Source: Emcibacter sp.
GTDB lineage: Bacteria; Pseudomonadota; Alphaproteobacteria; Sphingomonadales; Emcibacteraceae
Length of the DNA stretch: 64,000 nt
Direction of reading: 5' to 3'
NCBI GenBank assembly: GCA_021647465.1
Contig: JAKIUQ010000010.1
Coordinates: 49,506 to 113,505, forward strand
The notes below the pieces were generated by a model, which searched no databases, was not told where the DNA came from, and saw nothing but the letters and a program-made list of their open reading frames with translations. The translations under genes were made by a program, and so were the position numbers. Positions within the stretch are counted from its first letter, which is position 1, and each line of letters begins with the position of its first letter. Shown here one piece after another: positions 8,794 through 16,978 of the stretch.

Positions 8794-9564
8794 ATGGAAA
8801 ATACTTCGAAAGCCATGATAGAAGCCCGAAATGTAAATGTATATTATGATGACAATCATGCCATAAAAAATGTGGATCTGGACATCAGTTCGGGAACAGT
8901 GACCGCATTAATAGGGCCTTCGGGCTGCGGCAAGTCAACCTTTTTGCGCTGCATTAACAGGATGAATGATTCCATTCCCTCATGCCGCATCACGGGCAGC
9001 ATCACGCTTGATGGTCAGGATATCTATGATAAAGCCATTGACGTGGTGCAGCTTAGAGCCCGCGTTGGCATGGTATTTCAAAAGCCCAACCCTTTTCCAA
9101 AATCAATTTATGACAATGTGGCTTATGGCCCGCGCATTCACGGGTTTGCGCGCAATAGCGCCGAACTGGATGAAATCGTCTTCACCAGCCTGCAAAAATC
9201 CGGCCTGTGGGATGAAGTCAAAGATCGTCTGAACACGTCGGGCACCGCCCTTTCCGGCGGCCAACAGCAAAGGCTATGTATCGCCCGAACCATTGCCGTA
9301 AATCCCGAGGTCATTTTAATGGATGAGCCTTGTTCCGCGCTTGACCCGATAGCAACCGCAATCATCGAGGAATTAATCGAGGAATTAAGAAGTCGCTTTG
9401 CCATAGTAATTGTGACCCATTCCATGCAACAGGCCGCCCGCGTTTCGCAGAAAACAGCCTTTTTTCACCTTGGAGAAATTCTTGAATTCGGCGATACTTC
9501 TGAAATTTTTACGAACCCTAAAGTGGAAAAAACCAAAGATTATATCACTGGCCGTTATGGTTAG
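8794..9564 (+). CDS. pstB: Phosphate ABC transporter ATPase PstB
   Basis: A 256-aa ATPase from ATG 8794, preferred because AAGGAGG lies at the right distance; an in-frame ATG at 8761 would add 11 residues across that ribosome binding site. It has Walker A GPSGCGKST, the signature LSGGQQQRLCIART, Walker B VILMDEPCSALDP and the switch His in IVTHSMQQA. The INRMND segment after Walker A and the GMVFQKPNPFPKSIYDNVAYG Q-loop are specific to PstB. It powers phosphate import with PstC/PstA and, with PhoU, takes part in signalling to PhoR. Confidence 0.95.
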   Translation: MENTSKAMIEARNVNVYYDDNHAIKNVDLDISSGTVTALIGPSGCGKSTFLRCINRMNDSIPSCRITGSITLDGQDIYDKAIDVVQLRARVGMVFQKPNPFPKSIYDNVAYGPRIHGFARNSAELDEIVFTSLQKSGLWDEVKDRLNTSGTALSGGQQQRLCIARTIAVNPEVILMDEPCSALDPIATAIIEELIEELRSRFAIVIVTHSMQQAARVSQKTAFFHLGEILEFGDTSEIFTNPKVEKTKDYITGRYG

Positions 9565-9585
9565 GCCTTACTTAGAGGAAAAAAC

Positions 9586-10311
9586 ATGTCGCCACATCAT
9601 ATATCATCCTCATTTGATGATGAGTTAAACAGCCTTAGATCCAAGATTGTAAAAATGAGCAATCTGGTTGAAGAACAATATAAAAACGCCCTGATTGCCA
9701 TGCAAAATAAAGATCAGGCCCTTGCGGAGAAAGTTCGCGAAACTGACCGGCTTGTTGACCAGATGGATATGGATATTGAAAAACAGGCGATCCAGATGAT
9801 CGCCTTGCGGTCGCCTGTTGCAGATGATTTAAGGGATATCGTGTCCACCATTAAAATCAGCGCAGGGCTAGAACGAATTGGTGATTATGCCAAAAATCTG
9901 GCCAAAAGAGTAAAAGTTCTCAGTCACGGGAAAACCATATCTGTCAGCAGCCGTTTCATTGATCAAATGATCAAACAAATCAGAGAAATGATCACTGATG
10001 TTATTGATGCCTATATCACAAGAGACATTGACAAAGCCATTGAAGTCTGGCGAAGGGATGAGGAAGTCGATAGTCTCTATAATAATCTTTTCCGGGAAAT
10101 GCTGACCTATATGATGAAAGAGCCGCAGGATATAACGCTCGCAACCCATCTGTTATTCATCGCCAAAAATATTGAACGCGCCGGGGATCATGCGACAAAT
10201 ATTGCCGAACTTGTCTATTATATCAATGAAGGGGAATTGCTCGCCCTGAAAAGACCAAAAGACGATAGCAGCAATTATACCGTCATTGAGCCAAATTCTA
10301 AAAACACGTAA
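9586..10311 (+). CDS. phoU: Phosphate signalling protein PhoU
   Basis: A 241-aa all-helical protein with the two-fold repeated PhoU bundle. Each repeat shows the metal-site signature: GLERIGDYAKNLAKR (residues ~90-105) and IERAGDHATNIAE (~195-208). PhoU restrains PhoR when the Pst transporter is busy with phosphate, and the gene sits between pstB and phoB as expected. Spacing is 21 bp from pstB and 18 bp to phoB, consistent with one transcript. The length is normal and nothing is missing. Confidence 0.94.
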   Translation: MSPHHISSSFDDELNSLRSKIVKMSNLVEEQYKNALIAMQNKDQALAEKVRETDRLVDQMDMDIEKQAIQMIALRSPVADDLRDIVSTIKISAGLERIGDYAKNLAKRVKVLSHGKTISVSSRFIDQMIKQIREMITDVIDAYITRDIDKAIEVWRRDEEVDSLYNNLFREMLTYMMKEPQDITLATHLLFIAKNIERAGDHATNIAELVYYINEGELLALKRPKDDSSNYTVIEPNSKNT

Positions 10312-10329
10312 TGAACAATGTGAAAAAAC

Positions 10330-11016
10330 ATGAAACCAAAAATCTTATTGATTGAGGACGACCAGAGTTTAACGGAACTTATTCGTTATAACCTGACCCA
10401 GGAAGGCTTTGTTGTTCATTGTGAAAGCGATGGCGAGGAAGGGCTTTATGCCTCGGAAGAAATAATGCCTGATTTAATTTTATTGGACTGGATGCTCCCC
10501 AACCTGTCCGGCATTGAAATCTGCCGCAGAATACGCCGCCATAAAATCACCCGCAATGTACCAATCATTATGTTAACCGCGCGCGCGGATGAAAGTGACC
10601 GGATCAGAGGGCTGGACACCGGCGCGGATGATTATATCACCAAACCATTTTCGCCCAAGGAACTTTTGGCCCGGATCAAGGCTATCCTGCGACGCATAAG
10701 GCCCGCTTTAAGCGGGGAACAGCTTTCCTACGATGATATTATTCTGGATACAATATCACATAAAGTAACCCGCGCGGGAACGCCTATTCATCTTGGGCCT
10801 ACAGAATTTAAAATCCTCCGGCACTTTCTTGAAAACCCGAACCGGGTATTTTCTCGTGAACAATTATTAGACAGCATTTGGGGCAACGGTATATATGTCG
10901 AATCACGAACCGTTGATGTCCATATCAGGCGCCTTCGCAAGGCCCTTAATATTAATAATTACCCGGACATCATCAGAACAGTCCGTTCTGCGGGCTACGC
11001 TCTGGATAAAAATTAA
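10330..11016 (+). CDS. phoB: Phosphate regulon response regulator PhoB
   Basis: A 228-aa OmpR-type regulator. The receiver domain has the acidic pair ED-D near residues 9-11, phospho-acceptor D53 in LLDWMLPNLSG and K105 in ITKPFSP. The winged-helix effector follows, with the recognition region VESRTVDVHIRRLRKAL and the C-terminal hairpin IRTVRSAGYAL. It is phosphorylated by PhoR under phosphate limitation and activates pst and other Pho genes. It is the last gene of the phosphate operon. No clear hairpin terminator is seen after it; the 293-bp gap that follows holds the regulatory elements of the next gene. Confidence 0.94.
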   Translation: MKPKILLIEDDQSLTELIRYNLTQEGFVVHCESDGEEGLYASEEIMPDLILLDWMLPNLSGIEICRRIRRHKITRNVPIIMLTARADESDRIRGLDTGADDYITKPFSPKELLARIKAILRRIRPALSGEQLSYDDIILDTISHKVTRAGTPIHLGPTEFKILRHFLENPNRVFSREQLLDSIWGNGIYVESRTVDVHIRRLRKALNINNYPDIIRTVRSAGYALDKN

Positions 11017-11046
11017 ACCCTTTTAACATCAAGAACATATCAAAAC

Positions 11047-11083
11047 TGTAAAATACGCCCTAAAACTGTCGGAATATTTTACA
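11047..11083 (+). promoter_or_regulatory. Bipartite upstream element, copy A
   Basis: 37 bp: TGTAAAATA (11047-11055), 11-bp spacer, TGTCGGAAT (11067-11075), ATTTTACA (11076-11083). The outer ends form an inverted repeat TGTAAAAT/ATTTTACA. Identical architecture and length to copy B at 40642. It ends 75 bp before the -24 GG of a sigma-54 type promoter, a typical enhancer position. Confidence 0.6.
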
Positions 11084-11158
11084 ATTTTTTATCTTTTCCA
11101 TAGAATTTTTACACCAGAATTTCCTTAAACATTTGTTTTATTGACATTAAATTTAACT

Positions 11159-11172
11159 GGCACGCTTCTTGT
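11159..11172 (+). promoter_or_regulatory. Sigma-54 type promoter before the 77-aa membrane protein
   Basis: CTGGCACGCTTCTTGTA matches the sigma-54 consensus TGGCACG-N4-TTGCW with one change in the -12 dinucleotide (GT for GC). The -24 half TGGCACG is perfect. It lies ~150 bp before ATG 11310 with element A upstream. Seen directly in sequence; function inferred. Confidence 0.65.
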
Positions 11173-11309
11173 ATATATATTTAGCAGTAAATAATGATTT
11201 TTACGTATTTAATTATTGATTAAAAACTAACTAGTCATTAGAGTTTATTAACTATAAAGTAGTATTCTGGTATATCTGGAACTAATGTATTGAAATATTA
11301 GGTTTTATT

Positions 11310-11543
11310 ATGGTTACCAACGCGCGTAATATACAAGATAAAAAAGAAGACCGTCTTTCCATGCGGCACTCATTAATGGTTTGGGTCGCGGGAGCCGTTC
11401 TGGGATGGGTTGTTGCTGTTGTCTCCGTTTGGACAGCCTTAAATGACACAGGTAGCAACATTGCGGACAATAGTATTTCTCCTGCAGAGCAAATGGAACA
11501 GATTATGCCCGCAGCAGGTAACCAAGAGAAAAAAGATAATTAA
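11310..11543 (+). CDS. Small single-pass membrane protein, sigma-54 controlled, unknown function
   Basis: A 77-aa protein with a basic, polar N-terminus (residues 1-20), one hydrophobic segment (residues ~22-44, SLMVWVAGAVLGWVVAVVSV) and an acidic tail rich in Gln, Asn and Lys. I do not recognise a family. It has no PEP-CTERM motif and no export signal other than the membrane helix. It stands alone between the phosphate operon and the leftward XrtA genes, with a convergent serine protease gene downstream. The near-consensus sigma-54 type promoter and the same upstream element as the PEP-CTERM gene argue that it is a real gene tied to the exosortase/exopolysaccharide programme. Confidence 0.6.
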   Translation: MVTNARNIQDKKEDRLSMRHSLMVWVAGAVLGWVVAVVSVWTALNDTGSNIADNSISPAEQMEQIMPAAGNQEKKDN

Positions 11544-11603
11544 TTAGGGACAGGCCCCTAAATTTCTATTTTAATCTCGTGATCGATTATTTTGCTGAGC
11601 TGA

Positions 11604-12395
11604 TTATTTCAACCCGGCATCCCGCAACAGATTATGAAGATGCACGACCGGAATAGCAAAAGAAATTCCGGTTGGCCTTGTCAGGGCATTTTCCTTACTG
11701 CCCTTCACCGAAACACTATTCAATATCCCCTCAACCTTACCTGAAACAGTATTATACAATGGGCTTCCGCTGTTACCGGGAAAGGCCGTTATGTCGAGTT
11801 GATATATATCATATCGCGTTTGTTTAATAACTTTTGGATTCAGATATCTTGCCGTCGGCTGCGGAATAACAATAGGCGTAACGGAAGCAATGATGCCTTT
11901 ATGGGTCACAGGAAACAGGCCTAATACGGATCCTATTGGAAATCCTGTGATCGCAATCTCCGTTCCTTCGGGTGCCAAAGCACCTGGTCCCAATATGAAC
12001 TTGGGAATTTTATCGCCCTTAACGCGCAACAAAGCCAGATCATGCTCTCTGTCAACACGAATAACTTCTGCTACGCGCCTGTCCGGGCTTCTACCCCGCC
12101 CGATCAATATCGTGATATTTTCATTATACTCCAGATTATTTCCAGAGGGTAAAACATGCGCATTGGTAATGATATGAAGGCCGTCATAAACGACAAAACC
12201 TGTCCCCCTCATCACGATACGCGGGCTTCTCAGCGGGCTATCGGTTGCAACGCCAACAACCGATGGGGTGACCTTGCGGACGATATCCGGGAAATCCATA
12301 CTGCGCTGATAAGCCGTCTCTTTTGCATGGATGGCAAACATCCCGCACAGATAAAAAATACATATGGCCGCGCTCATTTTTTGAATTTTCAACAT
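11604..12395 (-). CDS. Trypsin-like serine protease (HtrA-type, no PDZ domain), exported
   Basis: A 263-aa protein with an N-terminal signal peptide (residues ~8-24) and a chymotrypsin-fold protease domain. The triad is visible: His in IITNAHVL, Asp in REHDLALLRV, Ser in FPGNSGSPL. It ends shortly after the domain, so no PDZ module is present, unlike DegP/DegS. It probably acts in the periplasm. It lies 39 bp downstream of the exosortase gene on the same strand and may be cotranscribed, which would make it a candidate processing or quality-control protease for exosortase substrates. That link is positional only; trypsin-like proteases are not a fixed part of XrtA loci. Confidence 0.8.
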   Translation of the reverse strand: MLKIQKMSAAICIFYLCGMFAIHAKETAYQRSMDFPDIVRKVTPSVVGVATDSPLRSPRIVMRGTGFVVYDGLHIITNAHVLPSGNNLEYNENITILIGRGRSPDRRVAEVIRVDREHDLALLRVKGDKIPKFILGPGALAPEGTEIAITGFPIGSVLGLFPVTHKGIIASVTPIVIPQPTARYLNPKVIKQTRYDIYQLDITAFPGNSGSPLYNTVSGKVEGILNSVSVKGSKENALTRPTGISFAIPVVHLHNLLRDAGLK

Positions 12396-12434
12396 TCTAG
12401 ACGCCTGTTATTTCTGGTTAAGCTTCTTCTTTTC

Positions 12435-13967
12435 TTACGGCGATCCCGTTACCATACTGTCCAAAGGCGGCAGACTTGCAGCAAATTTCGCCAATTGGGC
12501 TCTCTTTTGATCAATATTCAGATCATCAAAAGACAGCGACAAGGCAATGACCGCAGAATCCAGACGTCCTCCCAATAGCTTGGCCTTTGCATCAAGTATT
12601 TTGGCTTTATAGTTGCTGGCTGTAATACGTCCATCCACCCAATACCAATACCATACCAGCCTTTTCTGACCCGATGATTGCAGTAAAATTTCATTCACAG
12701 AGGTGTTTGTGCCGTTTAATCTGGTTGTCACTTTTCTATTGTCAACACGGGCCCAGATATCTTGCTGAACAACCCCATTACCAAAACGGATCATTTCTGC
12801 GTCTTGGCTTTGATATTTATAATATGCAATATAAATATCTATTGCCTCAGAATTCTGTTCTTCATGCCTCATATGAAAAATTTGGGACGCACCATGATAT
12901 TGTGGTTTCCAGTCTGCATTTATCGAATTATCCGATCCCCATATTTTTTCATCCGGCACGAGAGTATTCGTCGCGAAAGCCTGATACCTCTGTTCAATGA
13001 CGGAAATATAAAATGGCGCACTGACGACAAAGGCTGCACTTATGATAAGCGGCAAGATAAATTTCTTTAAGCTTACCGGCGTGTTAACAGACCAGTATTT
13101 TTTTGTAAAATCTATATAGCCATCATCCGGCCCCCGGTTGGTGAATGTCATCGCAATAGAGATAAAAATCAACAAGACAACCGCAAAGAAAATCCAGCCA
13201 TACACAAGATGATCAACCCCGGTCGCATATTTCATATCTGACCAATGGGCAACCAGAATAATGCCGCTGGCCCGCAAGCCATTGGCTAATATAGGCACCA
13301 AGAATGACAGAATTACAACAGTGACTTGACGTCCCCATGTTTTATAGGCCACATTCGCCATCAACGTACCAAGCGCCACTGTCGCCACCAGGAACCTTAG
13401 GCCCGCACAGGCTTCTGCCACATGGAAATCTCCCGCGGCTATTGAGAGAAACACCCCTTCTACAAATACCGGGATATTAAACAGATTCAGGGTCATGATG
13501 ACAAATACAGTGGTAAAATCCTGTAATGCAGGAACCAGAAAATCACCAAAAGGAACCAAAAACACCATATAAAAAATCGGGAAAAGCAGGCCTAAAAAGA
13601 CTCTTTTGCCCAATATGGTCAATATACAACCCTGCAGTATGATGATCAGGCCAAATTGACGAACCACATTGGTATCTGCAAGGTCCCCCAATAACCATAA
13701 CCCGCCGCCGCCAAGCAAGGGCAAAAGACCCAGCCAGGAAGGCCCGGGCGCTATTTTATGGAAAATTTCACGGCGCTCATATATCAAATAAATAATAATC
13801 GGCAATATTAACAGGCAATGGTTATATTCCGGTTTATCCCACCATGTCAGCACCAGTTCCTTAACCGTATCAAAAAAAGAAACAAGGACAACAACAGTAA
13901 CAGCGCTCAAAGCAATAGATGCATTGCGCCATTGTGTTTTGATTTCCTGTAATTGCATATCAGCCAT
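12435..13967 (-). CDS. xrtA: Exosortase A (XrtA/EpsH) with fused EpsI domain
   Basis: A 510-aa polytopic membrane protein. The exosortase core (residues ~1-275) carries the catalytic Cys187 in EACAGLR, Arg232 in ANGLRASG and His253 in DHLVYGW. The C-terminal ~200 residues form the periplasmic EpsI domain usual in XrtA fusions. Exosortases cleave PEP-CTERM tails after export and are thought to attach the protein to a membrane or surface carrier. The likely substrate in this window is the PEP-CTERM protein at 40822. The gene precedes the serine protease and follows the FemAB-like gene on the same strand. All three catalytic residues are present. Confidence 0.95.
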   Translation of the reverse strand: MADMQLQEIKTQWRNASIALSAVTVVVLVSFFDTVKELVLTWWDKPEYNHCLLILPIIIYLIYERREIFHKIAPGPSWLGLLPLLGGGGLWLLGDLADTNVVRQFGLIIILQGCILTILGKRVFLGLLFPIFYMVFLVPFGDFLVPALQDFTTVFVIMTLNLFNIPVFVEGVFLSIAAGDFHVAEACAGLRFLVATVALGTLMANVAYKTWGRQVTVVILSFLVPILANGLRASGIILVAHWSDMKYATGVDHLVYGWIFFAVVLLIFISIAMTFTNRGPDDGYIDFTKKYWSVNTPVSLKKFILPLIISAAFVVSAPFYISVIEQRYQAFATNTLVPDEKIWGSDNSINADWKPQYHGASQIFHMRHEEQNSEAIDIYIAYYKYQSQDAEMIRFGNGVVQQDIWARVDNRKVTTRLNGTNTSVNEILLQSSGQKRLVWYWYWVDGRITASNYKAKILDAKAKLLGGRLDSAVIALSLSFDDLNIDQKRAQLAKFAASLPPLDSMVTGSP

Positions 13968-14043
13968 TTTTTATTACCGTTCATGATCCCTGAAGACATA
14001 CTTATGCGTTATATTACTTTCAAAATGGTTACATTTAATTAAA

Positions 14044-15078
14044 TTAACCCAATGACCTGGATATTAAAGGCCCCACGATATTCGCAATCGGCAGAGGAAG
14101 TTTCTTCCATGTCTTGATCATCAACTGATATTTTGGATTTAAGGGATTAATATCGGGTAATTCGCCGCCCTCTTTCAGGATAAATTCATAATGCAGTGCC
14201 CTCGGCTCAAAACCCCAGTTCTTTTTAAAGCTAAAGGCGCCCGTGCCATTTTTGCTGCGTCCAAAGTCAAATATCCGGCATTTTTTTTGACTTACCGCAT
14301 GCGCCATTAATGACCAATACATAAAATCATTGGCCGCCAGAGCGCGGGCCTCTTTTGTGCCGCCGCCGTAATAGGGGACGACCTCATCCCGGAAATAAAA
14401 TGTCATCACGCTCGATACCGGCTGTCCCTCGGGCGTTTCAATGGTCAAAATCTCACAATTATTGCCAAACTCCTGCTTAAGGCAGTAAAATAACTTTTTG
14501 GGAAATACCGGCGAGCCTAAATTCCGCACACTTTCAGAATACATTGAAAATAAACGATCGGGCTGAGGATCAATCACGGCCTTCAAGCCAAATTTTATGC
14601 CCTTGCGCACCATCGCCCGTTGTTTGCGGGGAATTGCCTTCATATTTTCTTCATTATCAGGGGATAAATCTTTTCTAAAGGTGGAATAGGTTTCATTTTT
14701 AGTCGGCCAGTCATCATGAATAGCCGCCATATTACGGCACTCCAGGAAATCTACATTCAAAACCCCGGTTAACCTCCGGCATTCCTCGTCCAATAGATTT
14801 AAGACCGAGGGATTATCAAAAATTGGGCCACCATTTGTGGCAAAAGCTACAGAAATAAGTGAATTGCCAAAAAGTCTGCTCTTAATATGTATCAAAGGGA
14901 TAAGGCCGCAGATTTTCCCATTATCTTCAACATATATATAATAGCAATCATGCCCCATACTTGTTGATACGGCCCTGCCCCATGCCGACATATGATAGAC
15001 AGTCGCCGCGGAATGCTTCAAAATATACTCATCCCATTTCGCGCAATCCTCAAAAATATTTAACATTTTTACTTGCAT
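14044..15078 (-). CDS. XrtA-associated FemAB-like protein
   Basis: A 344-aa cytoplasmic protein with two GNAT-like halves as in FemA/B/X aminoacyl- or peptidyl-transferases: an N-terminal half to about residue 150 and a C-terminal half containing VVPYYGGGTKEARALAANDFMYWSLMAHA and FDFGRSKNGTGAFSFKKNWGFE, the signature region of the PEP-CTERM-associated FemAB family (TIGR03019 in my memory). Its acceptor is unknown; a role in modifying a polysaccharide or lipid-linked precursor is inferred from context. The start overlaps the end of the deacetylase gene by 10 bp. The length matches the family. Confidence 0.88.
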   Translation of the reverse strand: MQVKMLNIFEDCAKWDEYILKHSAATVYHMSAWGRAVSTSMGHDCYYIYVEDNGKICGLIPLIHIKSRLFGNSLISVAFATNGGPIFDNPSVLNLLDEECRRLTGVLNVDFLECRNMAAIHDDWPTKNETYSTFRKDLSPDNEENMKAIPRKQRAMVRKGIKFGLKAVIDPQPDRLFSMYSESVRNLGSPVFPKKLFYCLKQEFGNNCEILTIETPEGQPVSSVMTFYFRDEVVPYYGGGTKEARALAANDFMYWSLMAHAVSQKKCRIFDFGRSKNGTGAFSFKKNWGFEPRALHYEFILKEGGELPDINPLNPKYQLMIKTWKKLPLPIANIVGPLISRSLG

Positions 15079-15932
15079 GAGGTTACCTCTGGTCGTTCAA
15101 GAAAAATATCGTCCATTCGGCCCCAGTTAAATTCTGCCAGAATTTTTCGAATTTTACTTTCCATAACACCAAGGTTCGTATAGTGCCGGAATTTTGATTT
15201 CAGGCTTGCCTGCCGCTGTCGTGGCTGCCCGGGATCAATCTCCCAAGGATGAAAATAAAAAATGCAGGCCTGCTGATCCTTATCATTCACCCGCTGCATC
15301 GCAGCCTTTGAAATGAAATAAGGCAAAAGACGGAAATAACCGCCGCCGCCGCAAGGAATTTTACGCCCCAGAACCTCCACCGTTGTGACCGGCATTTCCA
15401 GAAAATCCTGCGCGTTAATTGGCTTGAAAACAAAGCGCGGTGCCGAAGGCATACCGTAATGATCATGGCTGATAGGATAGATGCTTGAACTATAATGGTA
15501 ACCGGCCTCAAGCAACACATCAAGCGCCCAGAGGTTTTCCTCGCCAATTGAAAAACTTGGCGCACGATACCCTTTAACGGCGCACCCCCCCATATCTTCC
15601 AATAATTTTCTGGATGACAGGGCATCATCCAGAAACGCGGCCCTGTTTTGATCTGAAACGCGCCTATGGCTCATACCATGGCTCGCCAATTCATGACCAT
15701 TTTCAGTGATCCGCCGGATAACTTGCGGGTATCTTTGGGCAATCCATCCTAACGTAAAGAATGTCGCCTTAACGCTATGGTCGTCAAACATTTTTAAAAT
15801 GACATCCATATTTCGCTCAACGCGGCATTCCAGGCTTTCCCAATCATTCCGGTCTATGTCATTCTCAAAGGCTCCCACCTGAAAATAATCCTCCACATCA
15901 ACGGTCATGGCATTTTTAATCAGAAATGTCAT
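15069..15932 (-). CDS. XrtA-associated polysaccharide deacetylase
   Basis: A NodB-type carbohydrate esterase of ~287 aa. The motif TVDVEDYFQ (metal and base Asp) opens the domain, followed by the metal His pair in HELASHGMSHRRV and by YRAPSFSIG and FYFHPWEID. This matches the exosortase-associated deacetylase family (TIGR03006), thought to de-N-acetylate the exopolysaccharide. The start is uncertain: ATG 15932 is chosen because it avoids the ATPase coding end; ATG 15956 would add eight residues and overlap the upstream gene by 20 bp. The 3' end overlaps the FemAB-like gene. Confidence 0.88.
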   Translation of the reverse strand: MTFLIKNAMTVDVEDYFQVGAFENDIDRNDWESLECRVERNMDVILKMFDDHSVKATFFTLGWIAQRYPQVIRRITENGHELASHGMSHRRVSDQNRAAFLDDALSSRKLLEDMGGCAVKGYRAPSFSIGEENLWALDVLLEAGYHYSSSIYPISHDHYGMPSAPRFVFKPINAQDFLEMPVTTVEVLGRKIPCGGGGYFRLLPYFISKAAMQRVNDKDQQACIFYFHPWEIDPGQPRQRQASLKSKFRHYTNLGVMESKIRKILAEFNWGRMDDIFLERPEVTSCK

Positions 15933-15936
15933 CGGA

Positions 15937-16974
15937 TTATATATCCTGATCTTCATTCTGGACCATCAAAGACGCAAGGATTTCCAATGCGCTTTTGATG
16001 GTTTCATCATGAATTTTGACATATTTTTCAAGCACGTAAATGCGTTCTTTCAGGTGGTCAATTTCCGGGCTGTCAATTGATATATTCTGTTGCCCGCTTT
16101 GGGCGGTATTTCCACTATATAGCCCGCCATTTTTTTTAACAGATGGCCCGGAAGAGGCAATATCACGTTCCATATCTTCAATAACATTCGAAACAACGCC
16201 GCTGTCAATCGTATCCAGTTCTTCGATTGAACCAAATAGCAAAATGCGGGAACAGAGCGTATTCAACTTGCGGGGAACGCCGTTTGTAAATTGAAAAATT
16301 ACCTCAAAGCTATCCTCCGTAAAAAGAGGCTTTCCCTTCCATCCAACTATTTTTAACCTATGCTGAATATATTCCTTCGTTTCATCATTGGTCATAGATT
16401 GCAAATGATGCGTGGCAATCACGCGCTGCCTTAATTGTTCAAGTTCAGGCGCGAAAGCCCATTTATCCCTGAATTCCGGCTGTCCAATCAGGAAACTTTG
16501 CAGCAGAGCCCTATCGCCTTCCTGAAAATTAGAGAGCATGCGCAATTCCTCTAAGGCGGGAATTGGCAGATTTTGAACTTCATCAATGATTAAAAGAGCC
16601 CGCTTGCCTTTTTGATGGTTTCTACGCAAGAAAACCTCTATTTCATTCAACAGGATTGCCTTGTCTTTCGACATAATATCCAGACCAAAACCCGCAGCAA
16701 CCATGCGCAGAATATCATCCGCATCAAGATGCGTCGTCACTATTTTCGCGGCAACATATTGATTGGTATCGAGCTCATCCAAAAGACGGGCAACAAGTGT
16801 GGTTTTTCCGGCGCCAATTTCACCGGTTACAATGATAAATCCCTCGCCCTGACTTAAACCATAGGTCAGATACGCCATCGCCTTATGATGGGTAGAGCTG
16901 TCATAATAAAAACTGGGATCCGGCGTAAGCTGGAAAGGCTTGCCCTCAAACCCATAAAAATCGTTAAACATCAT
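15937..16974 (-). CDS. XrtA-associated ATPase (ExeA/GspA-like AAA)
   Basis: A 345-aa AAA ATPase. It opens with NDFYGFEGKPFQLTPDP, typical of ExeA-like proteins, and has Walker A GEIGAGKTT (residues ~51-59), Walker B ALLIIDEVQNL and a sensor region with QSFLIGQPEF. The C-terminal ~60 residues contain a coiled-coil-like stretch (DHLKERIYVLEKYVKIHDE). The family (TIGR03015) is a constant member of XrtA loci; its exact job is unknown, perhaps energising assembly or sensing. The stop is next to the deacetylase start, and the gene begins 4 bp after the outer-membrane protein gene. Confidence 0.88.
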   Translation of the reverse strand: MMFNDFYGFEGKPFQLTPDPSFYYDSSTHHKAMAYLTYGLSQGEGFIIVTGEIGAGKTTLVARLLDELDTNQYVAAKIVTTHLDADDILRMVAAGFGLDIMSKDKAILLNEIEVFLRRNHQKGKRALLIIDEVQNLPIPALEELRMLSNFQEGDRALLQSFLIGQPEFRDKWAFAPELEQLRQRVIATHHLQSMTNDETKEYIQHRLKIVGWKGKPLFTEDSFEVIFQFTNGVPRKLNTLCSRILLFGSIEELDTIDSGVVSNVIEDMERDIASSGPSVKKNGGLYSGNTAQSGQQNISIDSPEIDHLKERIYVLEKYVKIHDETIKSALEILASLMVQNEDQDI

Positions 16975-16978
16975 TCAC

